From Halofilum ochraceum (GTDB taxonomy: Bacteria; Pseudomonadota; Gammaproteobacteria; XJ16; Halofilaceae), in contig NZ_LVEG02000005.1 in NCBI RefSeq assembly GCF_001614315.2, forward strand, positions 62,001 to 126,000: a stretch of DNA of 64,000 nucleotides. The letters run 5' to 3'. Both the position numbers and the translations under genes were made by a program. Positions 38,682 through 46,991 of this stretch are shown piece by piece. The notes beneath the pieces were generated by a model. That model ran no database searches, was not told where the DNA came from, and saw only the letters and a program-made list of their open reading frames with translations. Numbering within the stretch: the first letter of the stretch is position 1; every line of letters begins with the position of its first letter.

Positions 38682-40832
38682 TCAGGTCGACTCGGGCGCG
38701 GGGGGTTCCGGATCGACGAGTCGGACGAGGGCATCGGCCGCGACCGCACCCAGCCCCGCCGGCCGCACCAGCAACGGGTTCACGTCGAGTTCGGCGATAC
38801 CGTCCGCATGGGCTTCGGTGAACCGGCCAATAGCGGCACAGGCTTCCACGGCGGCATCGATGTCGCCACCTTCTCGGCCCCGGTAACCCGCGAGGACGCG
38901 TCCCACCGCGAGCGACTCGATGGCCCGGCGGATATCCGACTGCTCCGCGGGCAGGAGGAGGGTACGGGTATCGCGCACGAGTTCGGCCAGGATGCCCCCG
39001 CTGCCGACGACCAGCACGGGTCCGGCGACCGGATCGCGTACCACTCCGACAATCAGTTCGGCGACCGCATCGGGCACCGCTTCTTCGACCAGCCATCGCT
39101 TGCCCGCGTGACCCGCGGCGCGCAGGCGCGTGGCCATGGCCTCGGCGCTCGCCAGGAGCTGGTCCTGATCCGCGATACCCAGTGCGACGGCCCCGAGCTC
39201 GGTCTTGTGCCCGATGTCACGCCCGACCGCCTTGAGGACCAGCGGATACTCGAGTGACTCCGCGGCGTCCGCGAGGCCGGCCCGATCGGTCGTGCGCCCG
39301 CGGGGAATACGCAGCCCGTACTGGGCGAGCCGACGCTTGCTCTCGGCTTCATCCAGTGACTGTGCCGCTGTTATCGACGGCGCCGCGGCGAGTGGGCCGT
39401 CCCATGCCGGTTGTTCGAGCAGGGCGGTCCGTCGCTTTGTCCAGTTCGCCCCGTGCGCGAGCGCCCGGATGCCCTCGTCCAGGCCCTGCAGTGGCGTCAC
39501 GCCGGCCGCGAGGCAGGCTTCCCGCGCGGATGCGGGCAACGCCTCGGGCAGGGTCGACAACACCGTCGCCGGCGCCCCGGTACGCCCCTGCGCGAGAAGA
39601 AAACCGTCCAGCGCGCTGCGCCAGTTGTCCGGCCGTGCCCGCCCGGTCGGTGGAAAGTCGAGCACCAGGATCGCGGCGTCGTACCGGTCGCCGAGGACCG
39701 TCTCGAAGCCGGCGGCGGCCGCCTCGGTATCACCCCAGATGCGCGTGTTGTAATCGAGCGGATTGCCGACGCTGGTCGGCTGGATCCGGAACGCGTCGGC
39801 GATCCGCTGCACCGGCTGCGGCGGGGGGCACGTAAGCCCGGCAGCGCTCAGGCGATCGCCCATGAGCGCGGCTTCGCCACCGGAGCAGGACAGCGAGATC
39901 ACCTCGTTGCCGTGCAGCGGTCCGGTAACGCTGAACAGCTTGAGCGTCTCGATAAGCTCCGCGAGCGATCCCGCGCGGCGGATACCGAGGCGGTCGAACA
40001 GGGCGTCGTAGACGCTGTCGGAGCCTGTCAGCGCGGCCGTGTGGCTCTGCGACGCGCGCGCCCCCTCGGCCGATGCGCCGACCTTGATCGCGACGATCGG
40101 TTTTCCGGCCCCAAGCGCACGCCGCGCGGCGCGCGCGAAACGCCCGACATCGCGCAGGCCCTCGACGAACAGACCGATCGCGTGAATGCGTGGATCGTCG
40201 AGCAGGGCCTCGATGAAGTCCTCGACACCGAGCTGGGCCTGATTGCCCGTGCCGATGACATAGCCGAATGGCGCGGAGCGTTGCTGGAAGGTCGCGCTGA
40301 GTGCGACGTTGCCGCTCTGGCTGATCAGCGCAAACCCGGATTCGGCCGGATCCGCGCCGTGATCGTCCGGCCACAGCGCGACGCGGTCGAGGCAGTTGAT
40401 GATGCCGTGGCAGTTCGGCCCGACGAGGGCCACATCGCCGGCGGCCTCCACCAGGCGCTTTTCCAGATCGGCGATGCCGTCTTCGGCGAACCCGGCGGCG
40501 AAACAGATGCCGCCCCCGGCGCCACGGGCGTTCAGTGCGGCAAACACCTCGGGGCAATGGGCGGCCGGTACCGCGACCACGGCGGCATCGGGGCCCGTGG
40601 GCAGATCGGCGACCGAGGCGTAACAGGGCCGGCCCTCCATCGACTCGCGCTTCGGGTTCACGGGCCAGATGTCGCCCTGGAAGCCGATATGGTCGAGCTG
40701 GCGGACCGTTTCGACGGCGGCGGCACCACCGATCACCGCGATCTGGCGTGGCCGCAGCAGACGGCCGAGATTGCGGCGTCGGAGGTCCGCGCGCTCGCCG
40801 GCGCCGGTTGCATCAACCGCTTCCATCGTCAT
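38682..40832 (-). CDS. NDP-forming acyl-CoA synthetase (acetate-CoA ligase family)
   Basis: A 716-residue fused alpha-beta ligase. The order is a CoA-binding Rossmann domain (about 25-150, ALVGPNCHGIIN), succinyl-CoA-ligase-like domains with ISQSGNVALS and the phospho-His region SHTAALTGSD (about 275), then an ATP-grasp domain from about residue 480 (YPLVLKAVGRDIGHKTELGAV, ELDVNPLLV). It makes acyl-CoA with release of ADP or GDP and phosphate. The start follows the dehydrogenase stop directly, so it is in an operon with a CaiD-like hydratase. It probably activates gamma-butyrobetaine or a related betaine; the substrate is inferred. Confidence 0.87.
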   Translation of the reverse strand: MTMEAVDATGAGERADLRRRNLGRLLRPRQIAVIGGAAAVETVRQLDHIGFQGDIWPVNPKRESMEGRPCYASVADLPTGPDAAVVAVPAAHCPEVFAALNARGAGGGICFAAGFAEDGIADLEKRLVEAAGDVALVGPNCHGIINCLDRVALWPDDHGADPAESGFALISQSGNVALSATFQQRSAPFGYVIGTGNQAQLGVEDFIEALLDDPRIHAIGLFVEGLRDVGRFARAARRALGAGKPIVAIKVGASAEGARASQSHTAALTGSDSVYDALFDRLGIRRAGSLAELIETLKLFSVTGPLHGNEVISLSCSGGEAALMGDRLSAAGLTCPPPQPVQRIADAFRIQPTSVGNPLDYNTRIWGDTEAAAAGFETVLGDRYDAAILVLDFPPTGRARPDNWRSALDGFLLAQGRTGAPATVLSTLPEALPASAREACLAAGVTPLQGLDEGIRALAHGANWTKRRTALLEQPAWDGPLAAAPSITAAQSLDEAESKRRLAQYGLRIPRGRTTDRAGLADAAESLEYPLVLKAVGRDIGHKTELGAVALGIADQDQLLASAEAMATRLRAAGHAGKRWLVEEAVPDAVAELIVGVVRDPVAGPVLVVGSGGILAELVRDTRTLLLPAEQSDIRRAIESLAVGRVLAGYRGREGGDIDAAVEACAAIGRFTEAHADGIAELDVNPLLVRPAGLGAVAADALVRLVDPEPPAPEST

Positions 40833-41996
40833 TCAGCCGCCGTGCGCACGCAGCAGATCGCGCGAGATGATGTGGCGCTGGATCTCGCTCGTGCCGTCCC
40901 AGATGCGCTCGATGCGGGCATCGCGCCAGAAGCGTTCGAGCGGCAGTTCGTCCATCAGCCCCATACCGCCGAAGATCTGGATGCACTCGTCGGTGACCCG
41001 CGCCAGCATCTCCGAGGCATAGAGCTTCGCCTTGGCGGCGTCCGAATCGGTCATCCGGTCCTGGTCATGCAGCCAGGCCGCGCGCAGACAGAGCATTTCG
41101 GCGGCATCGATCTCCGTCGCCATGTCGGCCAGCTTGAAGCCGATTCCCTGGAAACGGCCGATCGACTGGCCGAACTGCTTGCGCGAGGCGGCCCATTCGA
41201 CGGCCATTTCGTGAGCCCGCCGCGCGCGCCCGATACAGGTCGCGCCCACGGTCAGCCGGCTGGCGGAGAGCCAGGTTCCCGCCAGATCGAAACCGCGGTG
41301 CACCTCGCCGAGCACCTGCGAGCCCGGTATCCGGCAGTTGTCGAATTCGAGAATCGAATTGTGGTAGCCGTGATGGGATACGGAGTTGTAGCCCGGGCGG
41401 ACAGTCATGCCGGGCGTGTCGTGATCGACCAGGAACACGGTGATCTTCTTGCGTTTGCCGCGGCCCTGGACTTCCTCTTCACCGGTCGCGGCGAACAGGA
41501 TCGTGAAGTCGGCCACATCCGCGTGGCTGATGAAGTGCTTGGTGCCGTTGATGACCCAGTCATCACCATCCGGCTCGGCCCGCGTCGCCATGCCCCGCAG
41601 ATCCGATCCGGCCCCCGGCTCGGTCATCGCCAGGCACTCGATGCGTTCACCGCGGATTGTCGGATAGAGATAACGTTCGGCCTGCTCGTCGTTGCATGCA
41701 CGCAGGATGTTGCTGGGGCGGTGCACCAGCATCTGCAGGGCGAACGAAGTGCGGCCCAGTTCCCGTTCGACCATGGTCATGGTCAGTGCATCGAGGCCAC
41801 CGCCGCCGATTTCCTCCGGCATGTTCGCCGCATAGAAGCCATGCTCGATGGATTTCGCGCGGATCGCTTCGGCGACCTCCGCCGGCACCTCGCCACGGCG
41901 CTCGACCTCGTTCTCGTGGGGATAGCATTCCTCTTCCACGAAGCGGCGAACGCTGTCGACGATCATGTTCTGTTCGGTGGTCGGTTCGAAATCCAT
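40833..41996 (-). CDS. Acyl-CoA dehydrogenase (probable gamma-butyrobetainyl-CoA type)
   Basis: A 387-residue FAD enzyme with the acyl-CoA dehydrogenase fold: MPEEIGGGGLDALTM, LAMTEPGAGSDLRGMATRA, and QIFGGMGLMDELPLERFWRD near the C-terminus. At the place of the usual catalytic Glu (in YEGTSEIQ-type motifs) it has IWDGTSEIQ, an Asp; the base may be elsewhere, as in some subfamilies. It lies 3 bases after the CaiD-like gene and abuts the CoA ligase, so it probably forms crotonobetainyl-CoA from gamma-butyrobetainyl-CoA. The substrate is inferred from the neighbours. Confidence 0.87.
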   Translation of the reverse strand: MDFEPTTEQNMIVDSVRRFVEEECYPHENEVERRGEVPAEVAEAIRAKSIEHGFYAANMPEEIGGGGLDALTMTMVERELGRTSFALQMLVHRPSNILRACNDEQAERYLYPTIRGERIECLAMTEPGAGSDLRGMATRAEPDGDDWVINGTKHFISHADVADFTILFAATGEEEVQGRGKRKKITVFLVDHDTPGMTVRPGYNSVSHHGYHNSILEFDNCRIPGSQVLGEVHRGFDLAGTWLSASRLTVGATCIGRARRAHEMAVEWAASRKQFGQSIGRFQGIGFKLADMATEIDAAEMLCLRAAWLHDQDRMTDSDAAKAKLYASEMLARVTDECIQIFGGMGLMDELPLERFWRDARIERIWDGTSEIQRHIISRDLLRAHGG

Positions 41997-41999
41997 GGC

Positions 42000-42803
42000 T
42001 TATTTCCCCCGGAAATGCGCCTGGCGCTTCTCGGCGAACGCGGCGACGCCTTCCTTCGCATCCTCGCTCTGCAGGACCTTCGGGAAATTCTCGAACTCCG
42101 CTTCGCGCATGTAGGAGAACGTGTCCTTTACCGACATCGATTCGGTCTCGCGCAGGATCTCCTTGATCGCCTGGACGGCCAGCGGTGCGCCGGCGGCGAT
42201 GGTGTCCGCCCATTCGCGCGCGGTCGGCATGAGCTGATCGGACGACACAACACGGTTGATCATGCCGTAGTGCATCGCCTCGTCGACTTCCATGCGGCGC
42301 CCCAGCAGGAGCATTTCCATGGCGATGTTGTAGGGCAGGCGCTTGGGTACGCGCTGCAGACCGCCGGAGTCGGGCACGATCCCCAGCGGGACCTCCGGCA
42401 GCGCGAAATACGCATGATCCGCACACACGATGAGATCGCAGGCGATCGCGAGTTCCAGACCGCCACCGATGGCCAGGCCGTTGACCGCGGCGATAACGGG
42501 CTTATTGAGGTCCCAGAGTTCGGTGATGCCGGCGAAGCTTCCCGGGCCGTAATCCGTATGCCACCAGAGTCCGACCTCTTCGTCTTCGCCCGAGGCCGCG
42601 GCCTTGAGATCCCAGCCCGCGGAGAAGGCCTTGTCGCCGGCGGCGGTGACGATGCCGACCCGCAGTTCCGGGTCGTCGCGGAGTTCGCAGAAGGCATTGC
42701 CCAGGGCGACCGACGTGGCACGATCGATCGCGTTGACCTTCGGGCGGTTCAGCGTGATTTCCATTACGGCGCCGCGGCGCTCGACTTGTACGGCGTCACT
42801 CAT
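42000..42803 (-). CDS. Carnitinyl-CoA dehydratase / crotonobetainyl-CoA hydratase, CaiD-like
   Basis: A 267-residue crotonase. It resembles E. coli CaiD closely at several blocks: LEITL-type opening EITLNRPKVNAID, KAFSAGWDLKAAASGE, the oxyanion block AIGGGLELAIACDLIVCAD, LPEVPLGIVPDSGGLQRVPK and FAEKRQAHFRGK. CaiD adds water to crotonobetainyl-CoA to make L-carnitinyl-CoA. It is the first gene of a tight operon with the dehydrogenase and the ligase. GGGAG lies before ATG. A generic enoyl-CoA hydratase is the alternative, but the similarity is specific. Confidence 0.87.
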   Translation of the reverse strand: MSDAVQVERRGAVMEITLNRPKVNAIDRATSVALGNAFCELRDDPELRVGIVTAAGDKAFSAGWDLKAAASGEDEEVGLWWHTDYGPGSFAGITELWDLNKPVIAAVNGLAIGGGLELAIACDLIVCADHAYFALPEVPLGIVPDSGGLQRVPKRLPYNIAMEMLLLGRRMEVDEAMHYGMINRVVSSDQLMPTAREWADTIAAGAPLAVQAIKEILRETESMSVKDTFSYMREAEFENFPKVLQSEDAKEGVAAFAEKRQAHFRGK

Positions 42804-42959
42804 GAGTCATCTCCCGATTCAATGGGCCGGGTATACCGGTGTGCGCAAGGCATTTCGTATGCTTGATAACGGGTTCGATCCTCGCGGAATCGGATGGCGA
42901 CGCTTTGCCGAAATCCGCCATGATATTGGCTGTGCCCGCCAACTCCGCGGTCGAACCAC

Positions 42960-44192
42960 TCAATCGCCCGGGTTGCCCCAGGCGGCGTCCCGGATCGGTC
43001 GCCAGACGATGGCGCCGAGGACCAGCAGGGCCGAGGCCGCCGCCATGACGATGATGAAACCATTGGGGCCGATCCAGTCCATCGCGCCACCTACCGCCGG
43101 CGGCCCGACGATACTCCCGAGGCAATAGGCGATCACGAGGGTCGAATTGGCCTTGGCGAGCGTCGTCCCGCGGAACGATTCGCCGAGCAGGGCGAGCGCC
43201 AGGGTGTAGAAGGCGACGGTCGTCCCTCCCCAGAGAAACAGCACCGTCCACAGCAGCAGCGTCAGGTCCAGAACATATGGCAGCAGCAGGACCGTCAGGG
43301 ATCCGCCGATTCCGCACAGGACGATGCTTGCGCTGCGTCCGATGCGATCCGAGAGCCATCCGATCGGCAACTGCAGAATCACCGCGCCGAGCGTCGCGAT
43401 GGCGAGGAGTTCCACGGAGGCCCCCTCGGCCAGCCCGAACCGGATGCCGTACAGCGGGAGCAGGGCGAGCGCGGCATTGTCGACAAAACCGGAGATGAAC
43501 GAGGCCAGCATGACTACCGGGGCGAGCCGCAGGACGCTCATGGTGGTCTGCCCCTGCTCGTGCTCCATGGCCGGTGCGGCGCCGCGGATATACAGCAATG
43601 GGATCGCCGCGATCAGGACCAGCGCGGCCGACACGGCGAACGGCAGCAGGCCATCCACACCCAGCCAGCGCACGATCATGGGGCCGATCGCGAAACCGAG
43701 TCCGAACAGGGCCGAGTAGACGCCGGCCACGAACCCCCGGTTGTGGTCGGAGGAGAACCGGTTGATGCAGGTCTCACTGATCACCCAGTGGAGGGACATA
43801 CCGATGCCGATCACGAAGCGGAGCAAAAACCAGAGCCCGGCGTGCTGGTAGAACGCGGCGGCGAGAATGCCGCCGGCACTGAGCAGGATGCCGATCATCA
43901 TCACCGGCACGACACCGAAGCGCACCAGCAGAAACGGGACCAACGGGGCCGCGATCAATGTCGCGCCCACGCCGAGCGAAGTGTTCAACCCGACAAGCGC
44001 GGTATTGAGGCCCATGCGGTCCAGCAACACGGAGAACAGCGGCCCCGTGATCCCCAGCGTGATCCCCACGGCGGTAATACTCGCCAGCATCGCGAATACA
44101 AGCCGGCGCCCGGAGGGCCCCGACGTGGCGGGTATCTCGGCCTCCACATCGGAAAGCCGGGATATCGTTTCACTCGTGTTTTCGCTGGACAT
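42960..44192 (-). CDS. MFS transporter
   Basis: A 410-residue major-facilitator protein with about 12 spans and a soluble N-terminus of 28 residues. The loop 2-3 type motif is weak; GWLSDRIGRSASIVLCG between spans 8 and 9 is the clear MFS signature. VISETCINRFSSDHNRGFVAGVYS is typical of the YcaD-like branch. It has its own 155-base upstream gap on the operon side and ends before the CaiD-like gene. The substrate is unknown; a carnitine or betaine derivative is a guess from position. Confidence 0.85.
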   Translation of the reverse strand: MSSENTSETISRLSDVEAEIPATSGPSGRRLVFAMLASITAVGITLGITGPLFSVLLDRMGLNTALVGLNTSLGVGATLIAAPLVPFLLVRFGVVPVMMIGILLSAGGILAAAFYQHAGLWFLLRFVIGIGMSLHWVISETCINRFSSDHNRGFVAGVYSALFGLGFAIGPMIVRWLGVDGLLPFAVSAALVLIAAIPLLYIRGAAPAMEHEQGQTTMSVLRLAPVVMLASFISGFVDNAALALLPLYGIRFGLAEGASVELLAIATLGAVILQLPIGWLSDRIGRSASIVLCGIGGSLTVLLLPYVLDLTLLLWTVLFLWGGTTVAFYTLALALLGESFRGTTLAKANSTLVIAYCLGSIVGPPAVGGAMDWIGPNGFIIVMAAASALLVLGAIVWRPIRDAAWGNPGD

Positions 44193-44256
44193 GCGGAACC
44201 GGTGGCTGCAGGGGAAAGGATCAGTCAGAGGAGAACGGCGTGCCGGCGGGTGCCGG

Positions 44257-45414
44257 TCACGCCTGGCGTCGTGGCAGATCGATGAATCGATGCGGGACCA
44301 CGCGCGCGACCTCGTCCGATCGCAGCAGCCTCAGTTCACGCCGAAAGTGGACTTCGGCCTGGAGTTTCGTGCCGTTGATCGCCCAGGGCGCCTCGACCAG
44401 CGCCAGCGCGATGCTCTTCTTGAGCAGCGGTGACCAGATCGCCGCGGTGGTCTCGCCCACGGCCCGCTTGCCGGAATAGAGCACAGAATCGACGGCCGGG
44501 CGCCGCCCCGGGAGTTCCAGCCCGACGAGCCGCAGTCGCGGGCCCGCGCCTTCCTTCTGCGCAAGCAGTGCGCGCCGGCCGTTGAAGTGGTCCTTGCGGA
44601 AGTCGATGGCCCAGGACAGTCCGAGCTCGAACGGCGAGCGTTTCTCCGAAAGATCGACCGTCGTGCGGGCATCCGGGTATTCGCTGTGCACCTGGATATG
44701 ACCCGCCTCGACCCGGGCTATGTTCAGCGCGATCGAGCCGATCGGCGTGATGCCGCGGCTGCCGGCGGCGGCTTCGAGCCGCTTCCACAGTGCGACGGCG
44801 TCTTCGGACCGGACCCAGAGTTCGTAGCCGAGATCCCCGGTGAAACCGGTCCGCGTCACGGTCACGGGGAGGTCCTGCAGTTGCGTACGCACGAGCCCGA
44901 AATAGCGCAGGTCCTCGACCTCCGTAATCCCGGCGCGAAGCAGAAGGTCGCGCGCCAGGGGGCCCTGCAGCGAGAGCGCGGCGATCTCTTCGGTCGCATC
45001 TTCAATGCGCACGTCCAGGCCCTCGGCGGTCGCAAGGAACCACGTGAGATTGTGCTCGGCGCAGTTGATCTGGAACTCGGTTTCCGTGAAACGGAATACG
45101 GTGCCGTCCTCGATGATATGGCCGGCACCATTGCACCACGGCGTGTAGAAACATCGCCCCGGGCGGCAGCGATCGATATCGCGGGTGATGAGGCGGTTGA
45201 TGAAACGCGCGGCATCCGGGCCTTCGATGCGGTATTTCAGCATCGGCGTAATGTCGTAGGCGGTGACGCTGTTGCGGATCGCCGCGTATTCCTGACCCTC
45301 GTTGTAGAAACGCGTGGCGGTCGCATAGCCCTGCCAGCGTTCCCACTCCTCGGTGTGATTCAGCGGCGCCAGGATCTCGTGAAACGGCGTTTTCTCCAGT
45401 ACCGGTCCGATCAT
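44257..45414 (-). CDS. GcvT-like tetrahydrofolate-dependent aminomethyltransferase
   Basis: A 385-residue protein of the GcvT/DmdA fold. Recognisable are AYDITPMLKYRIEGPDAARF, the folate-site block GHIIEDGTVFR with its Asp, TGFTGDLGYELWV, and the C-terminal barrel (VGLELPGRRP). Family members move a one-carbon unit from an N- or S-methylated substrate to tetrahydrofolate. ATG 45414 overlaps the stop of the flavoprotein upstream (ATGA) and has GGGAGG before it. The pairing with two flavoproteins suggests capture of methyl groups freed from an N-methyl compound. Confidence 0.87.
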   Translation of the reverse strand: MIGPVLEKTPFHEILAPLNHTEEWERWQGYATATRFYNEGQEYAAIRNSVTAYDITPMLKYRIEGPDAARFINRLITRDIDRCRPGRCFYTPWCNGAGHIIEDGTVFRFTETEFQINCAEHNLTWFLATAEGLDVRIEDATEEIAALSLQGPLARDLLLRAGITEVEDLRYFGLVRTQLQDLPVTVTRTGFTGDLGYELWVRSEDAVALWKRLEAAAGSRGITPIGSIALNIARVEAGHIQVHSEYPDARTTVDLSEKRSPFELGLSWAIDFRKDHFNGRRALLAQKEGAGPRLRLVGLELPGRRPAVDSVLYSGKRAVGETTAAIWSPLLKKSIALALVEAPWAINGTKLQAEVHFRRELRLLRSDEVARVVPHRFIDLPRRQA

Positions 45415-46991
45415 GCCGCGCGCCTCCCGTTGCGGCGGTCGCGCAGAACGGCGCGCGCCGCGTTGATCCCGTTCGTTCCCGTAACACCGCCGCCCGGGTG
45501 AGTACCGGCGCCACACAGGTAGAGGCCCTCGATCGGCGCGCGGTACTGGGCGAATCCGGGCACCGGGCGGACCATGAAGAACTGGTCCAGCGCGATATCA
45601 CCGTGGTGCCAGTGGCCGCCCCGCATCCCGAAGCGCGCTTCGATCTCGCGTGGCCCCCAGGCCTCGCGCGCGAGCACCGTCTGCGCGAACCCGGGCGCGT
45701 GCCGTTCGATCATCGCGGTGATCGTCTGGCCCATCTCGTCCGGATCAAGCGACTCGCTGTAAGGTGCGTAGGCCACGTTGACGGACATGACGTGTTGCCC
45801 CGCGGGCGCGCACTCCGGGTCGTCCAGCGACGGGATGGTGATCTCCAGCGCCGGCTCCGGTACGGCTTCGCCGTATTTCACGTGGTCGAAAGCGCGCTCG
45901 ACATAGCCGATCGAGGGGGCGATCACCCAGCGCAGCGGTCCACCCGACGCCGGCTGTGGCAGATGGGGCAGACGATCCAGCGCGAAGCCGACCTTGCCGG
46001 TGGTGCCTTTCGTCCGGATGGCGCGGATCTCACGGCGGAAGTCCGCGTCGAGGTGGTCGGCATCGACGAGTTCGCTGCAGGTCGTGACCGGGTCGGCATT
46101 GGATACGACCACCGGGCTGTCGATCGCGCTGCCATCCGCGAGTTCGACCCCGCGGGTCACACCGGCTTCGACCCGGATCGACTGGACGGCCACACCCGTT
46201 CGGATCTCCACGCCGGCGGCCCGGGCCGCTTCGAGCAGGGCTTCCACGGGCCGGCGCGGACGGCCGCCGTTGGCCGCGGCGGATCGCGCCCGGGGGGACA
46301 TATGCCCCGCGAGGCGATGCAGCAGGGTGAAAACCGTATTCGGCGAGCGCGGACCATGGTCGGTGCCCAGTACGGCGTCCAGGGCCAGCGCGCCCATGAG
46401 TGCGTCGGTTTCGAAATGATCCTCGAGCAGGTCGGCCACGTTCATGGTGATGACCTGCAGCAGATCGCGCATCTGCTGACGGCCGCGGCGCCGGATCGAC
46501 CAGCCGAGACGGCCGAGCGTGAGCAGATTGCGGCGATCGGCAAAATCGAGACGGGGCGCTTCACTCGCCAGCAGAGGACGCAGTGCATCCGTATGCGCGC
46601 GCAGCCGCCGCTGGAAATCCGGCCAGGCCTCGGCGTCACTGGCGGAGTGCTCGCGGAGCCCGGCGGCGGTCGTATCGGCATCCGGATGGAGCACGACGCT
46701 GCCCCCGTCGGGCAGCAGCGAGACCGTCGTCGCTTCGTTGATGGGCGTGCCGAGACCATAACGACCGAGTTTGAGTTCGCGTATGGCCCGCCGATCGAAC
46801 GCCGGCAGCATGTGCGCGAGTGCGGGCAGGCGAAAGCCCGGATGGATTTCGTATCCCCGCGCCGCGCCACCAGGCTGTTCATTCGCTTCCAGGACGACCA
46901 CGCGCATGCCCGAATGCGCCAACCGCGTGGCCGCTACGAGGCCGTTGTGTCCGCCGCCGATCAGGACGGCATCCGCTTTGGTGTCATTCAT
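45411..46991 (-). CDS. PYROXD2-like NAD(P)/FAD-dependent oxidoreductase (copy B)
   Basis: A 526-residue flavoprotein of the phytoene-desaturase/PYROXD2 superfamily. The N-terminal Rossmann motif is IGGGHNGLVAATRLAHSG with the ribose-binding Glu in VVVLEA. The conserved C-terminal block is RPVPGFAQYRAP followed by GLYLCGAGTHPGGGVTG. No transmembrane or signal sequence is seen. It is paralogous to the gene just upstream and overlaps it by 4 bases, and it overlaps the GcvT-like gene by 4 bases. The substrate is unknown; carotenoid chemistry is unlikely because no other carotenoid genes are near. Confidence 0.85.
   Translation of the reverse strand: MNDTKADAVLIGGGHNGLVAATRLAHSGMRVVVLEANEQPGGAARGYEIHPGFRLPALAHMLPAFDRRAIRELKLGRYGLGTPINEATTVSLLPDGGSVVLHPDADTTAAGLREHSASDAEAWPDFQRRLRAHTDALRPLLASEAPRLDFADRRNLLTLGRLGWSIRRRGRQQMRDLLQVITMNVADLLEDHFETDALMGALALDAVLGTDHGPRSPNTVFTLLHRLAGHMSPRARSAAANGGRPRRPVEALLEAARAAGVEIRTGVAVQSIRVEAGVTRGVELADGSAIDSPVVVSNADPVTTCSELVDADHLDADFRREIRAIRTKGTTGKVGFALDRLPHLPQPASGGPLRWVIAPSIGYVERAFDHVKYGEAVPEPALEITIPSLDDPECAPAGQHVMSVNVAYAPYSESLDPDEMGQTITAMIERHAPGFAQTVLAREAWGPREIEARFGMRGGHWHHGDIALDQFFMVRPVPGFAQYRAPIEGLYLCGAGTHPGGGVTGTNGINAARAVLRDRRNGRRAA

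Noticed and set aside
39411-42866. 1151-codon frame antisense to the ligase, dehydrogenase and hydratase
   Set aside because: It crosses three well-supported minus-strand genes, including their junctions, so it is a composition artefact.
44257-45414. DMSP demethylase DmdA
   Set aside because: The fold is shared, but the context (flavoproteins, betaine-type genes) and no specific DmdA match favour a general GcvT-like acceptor.
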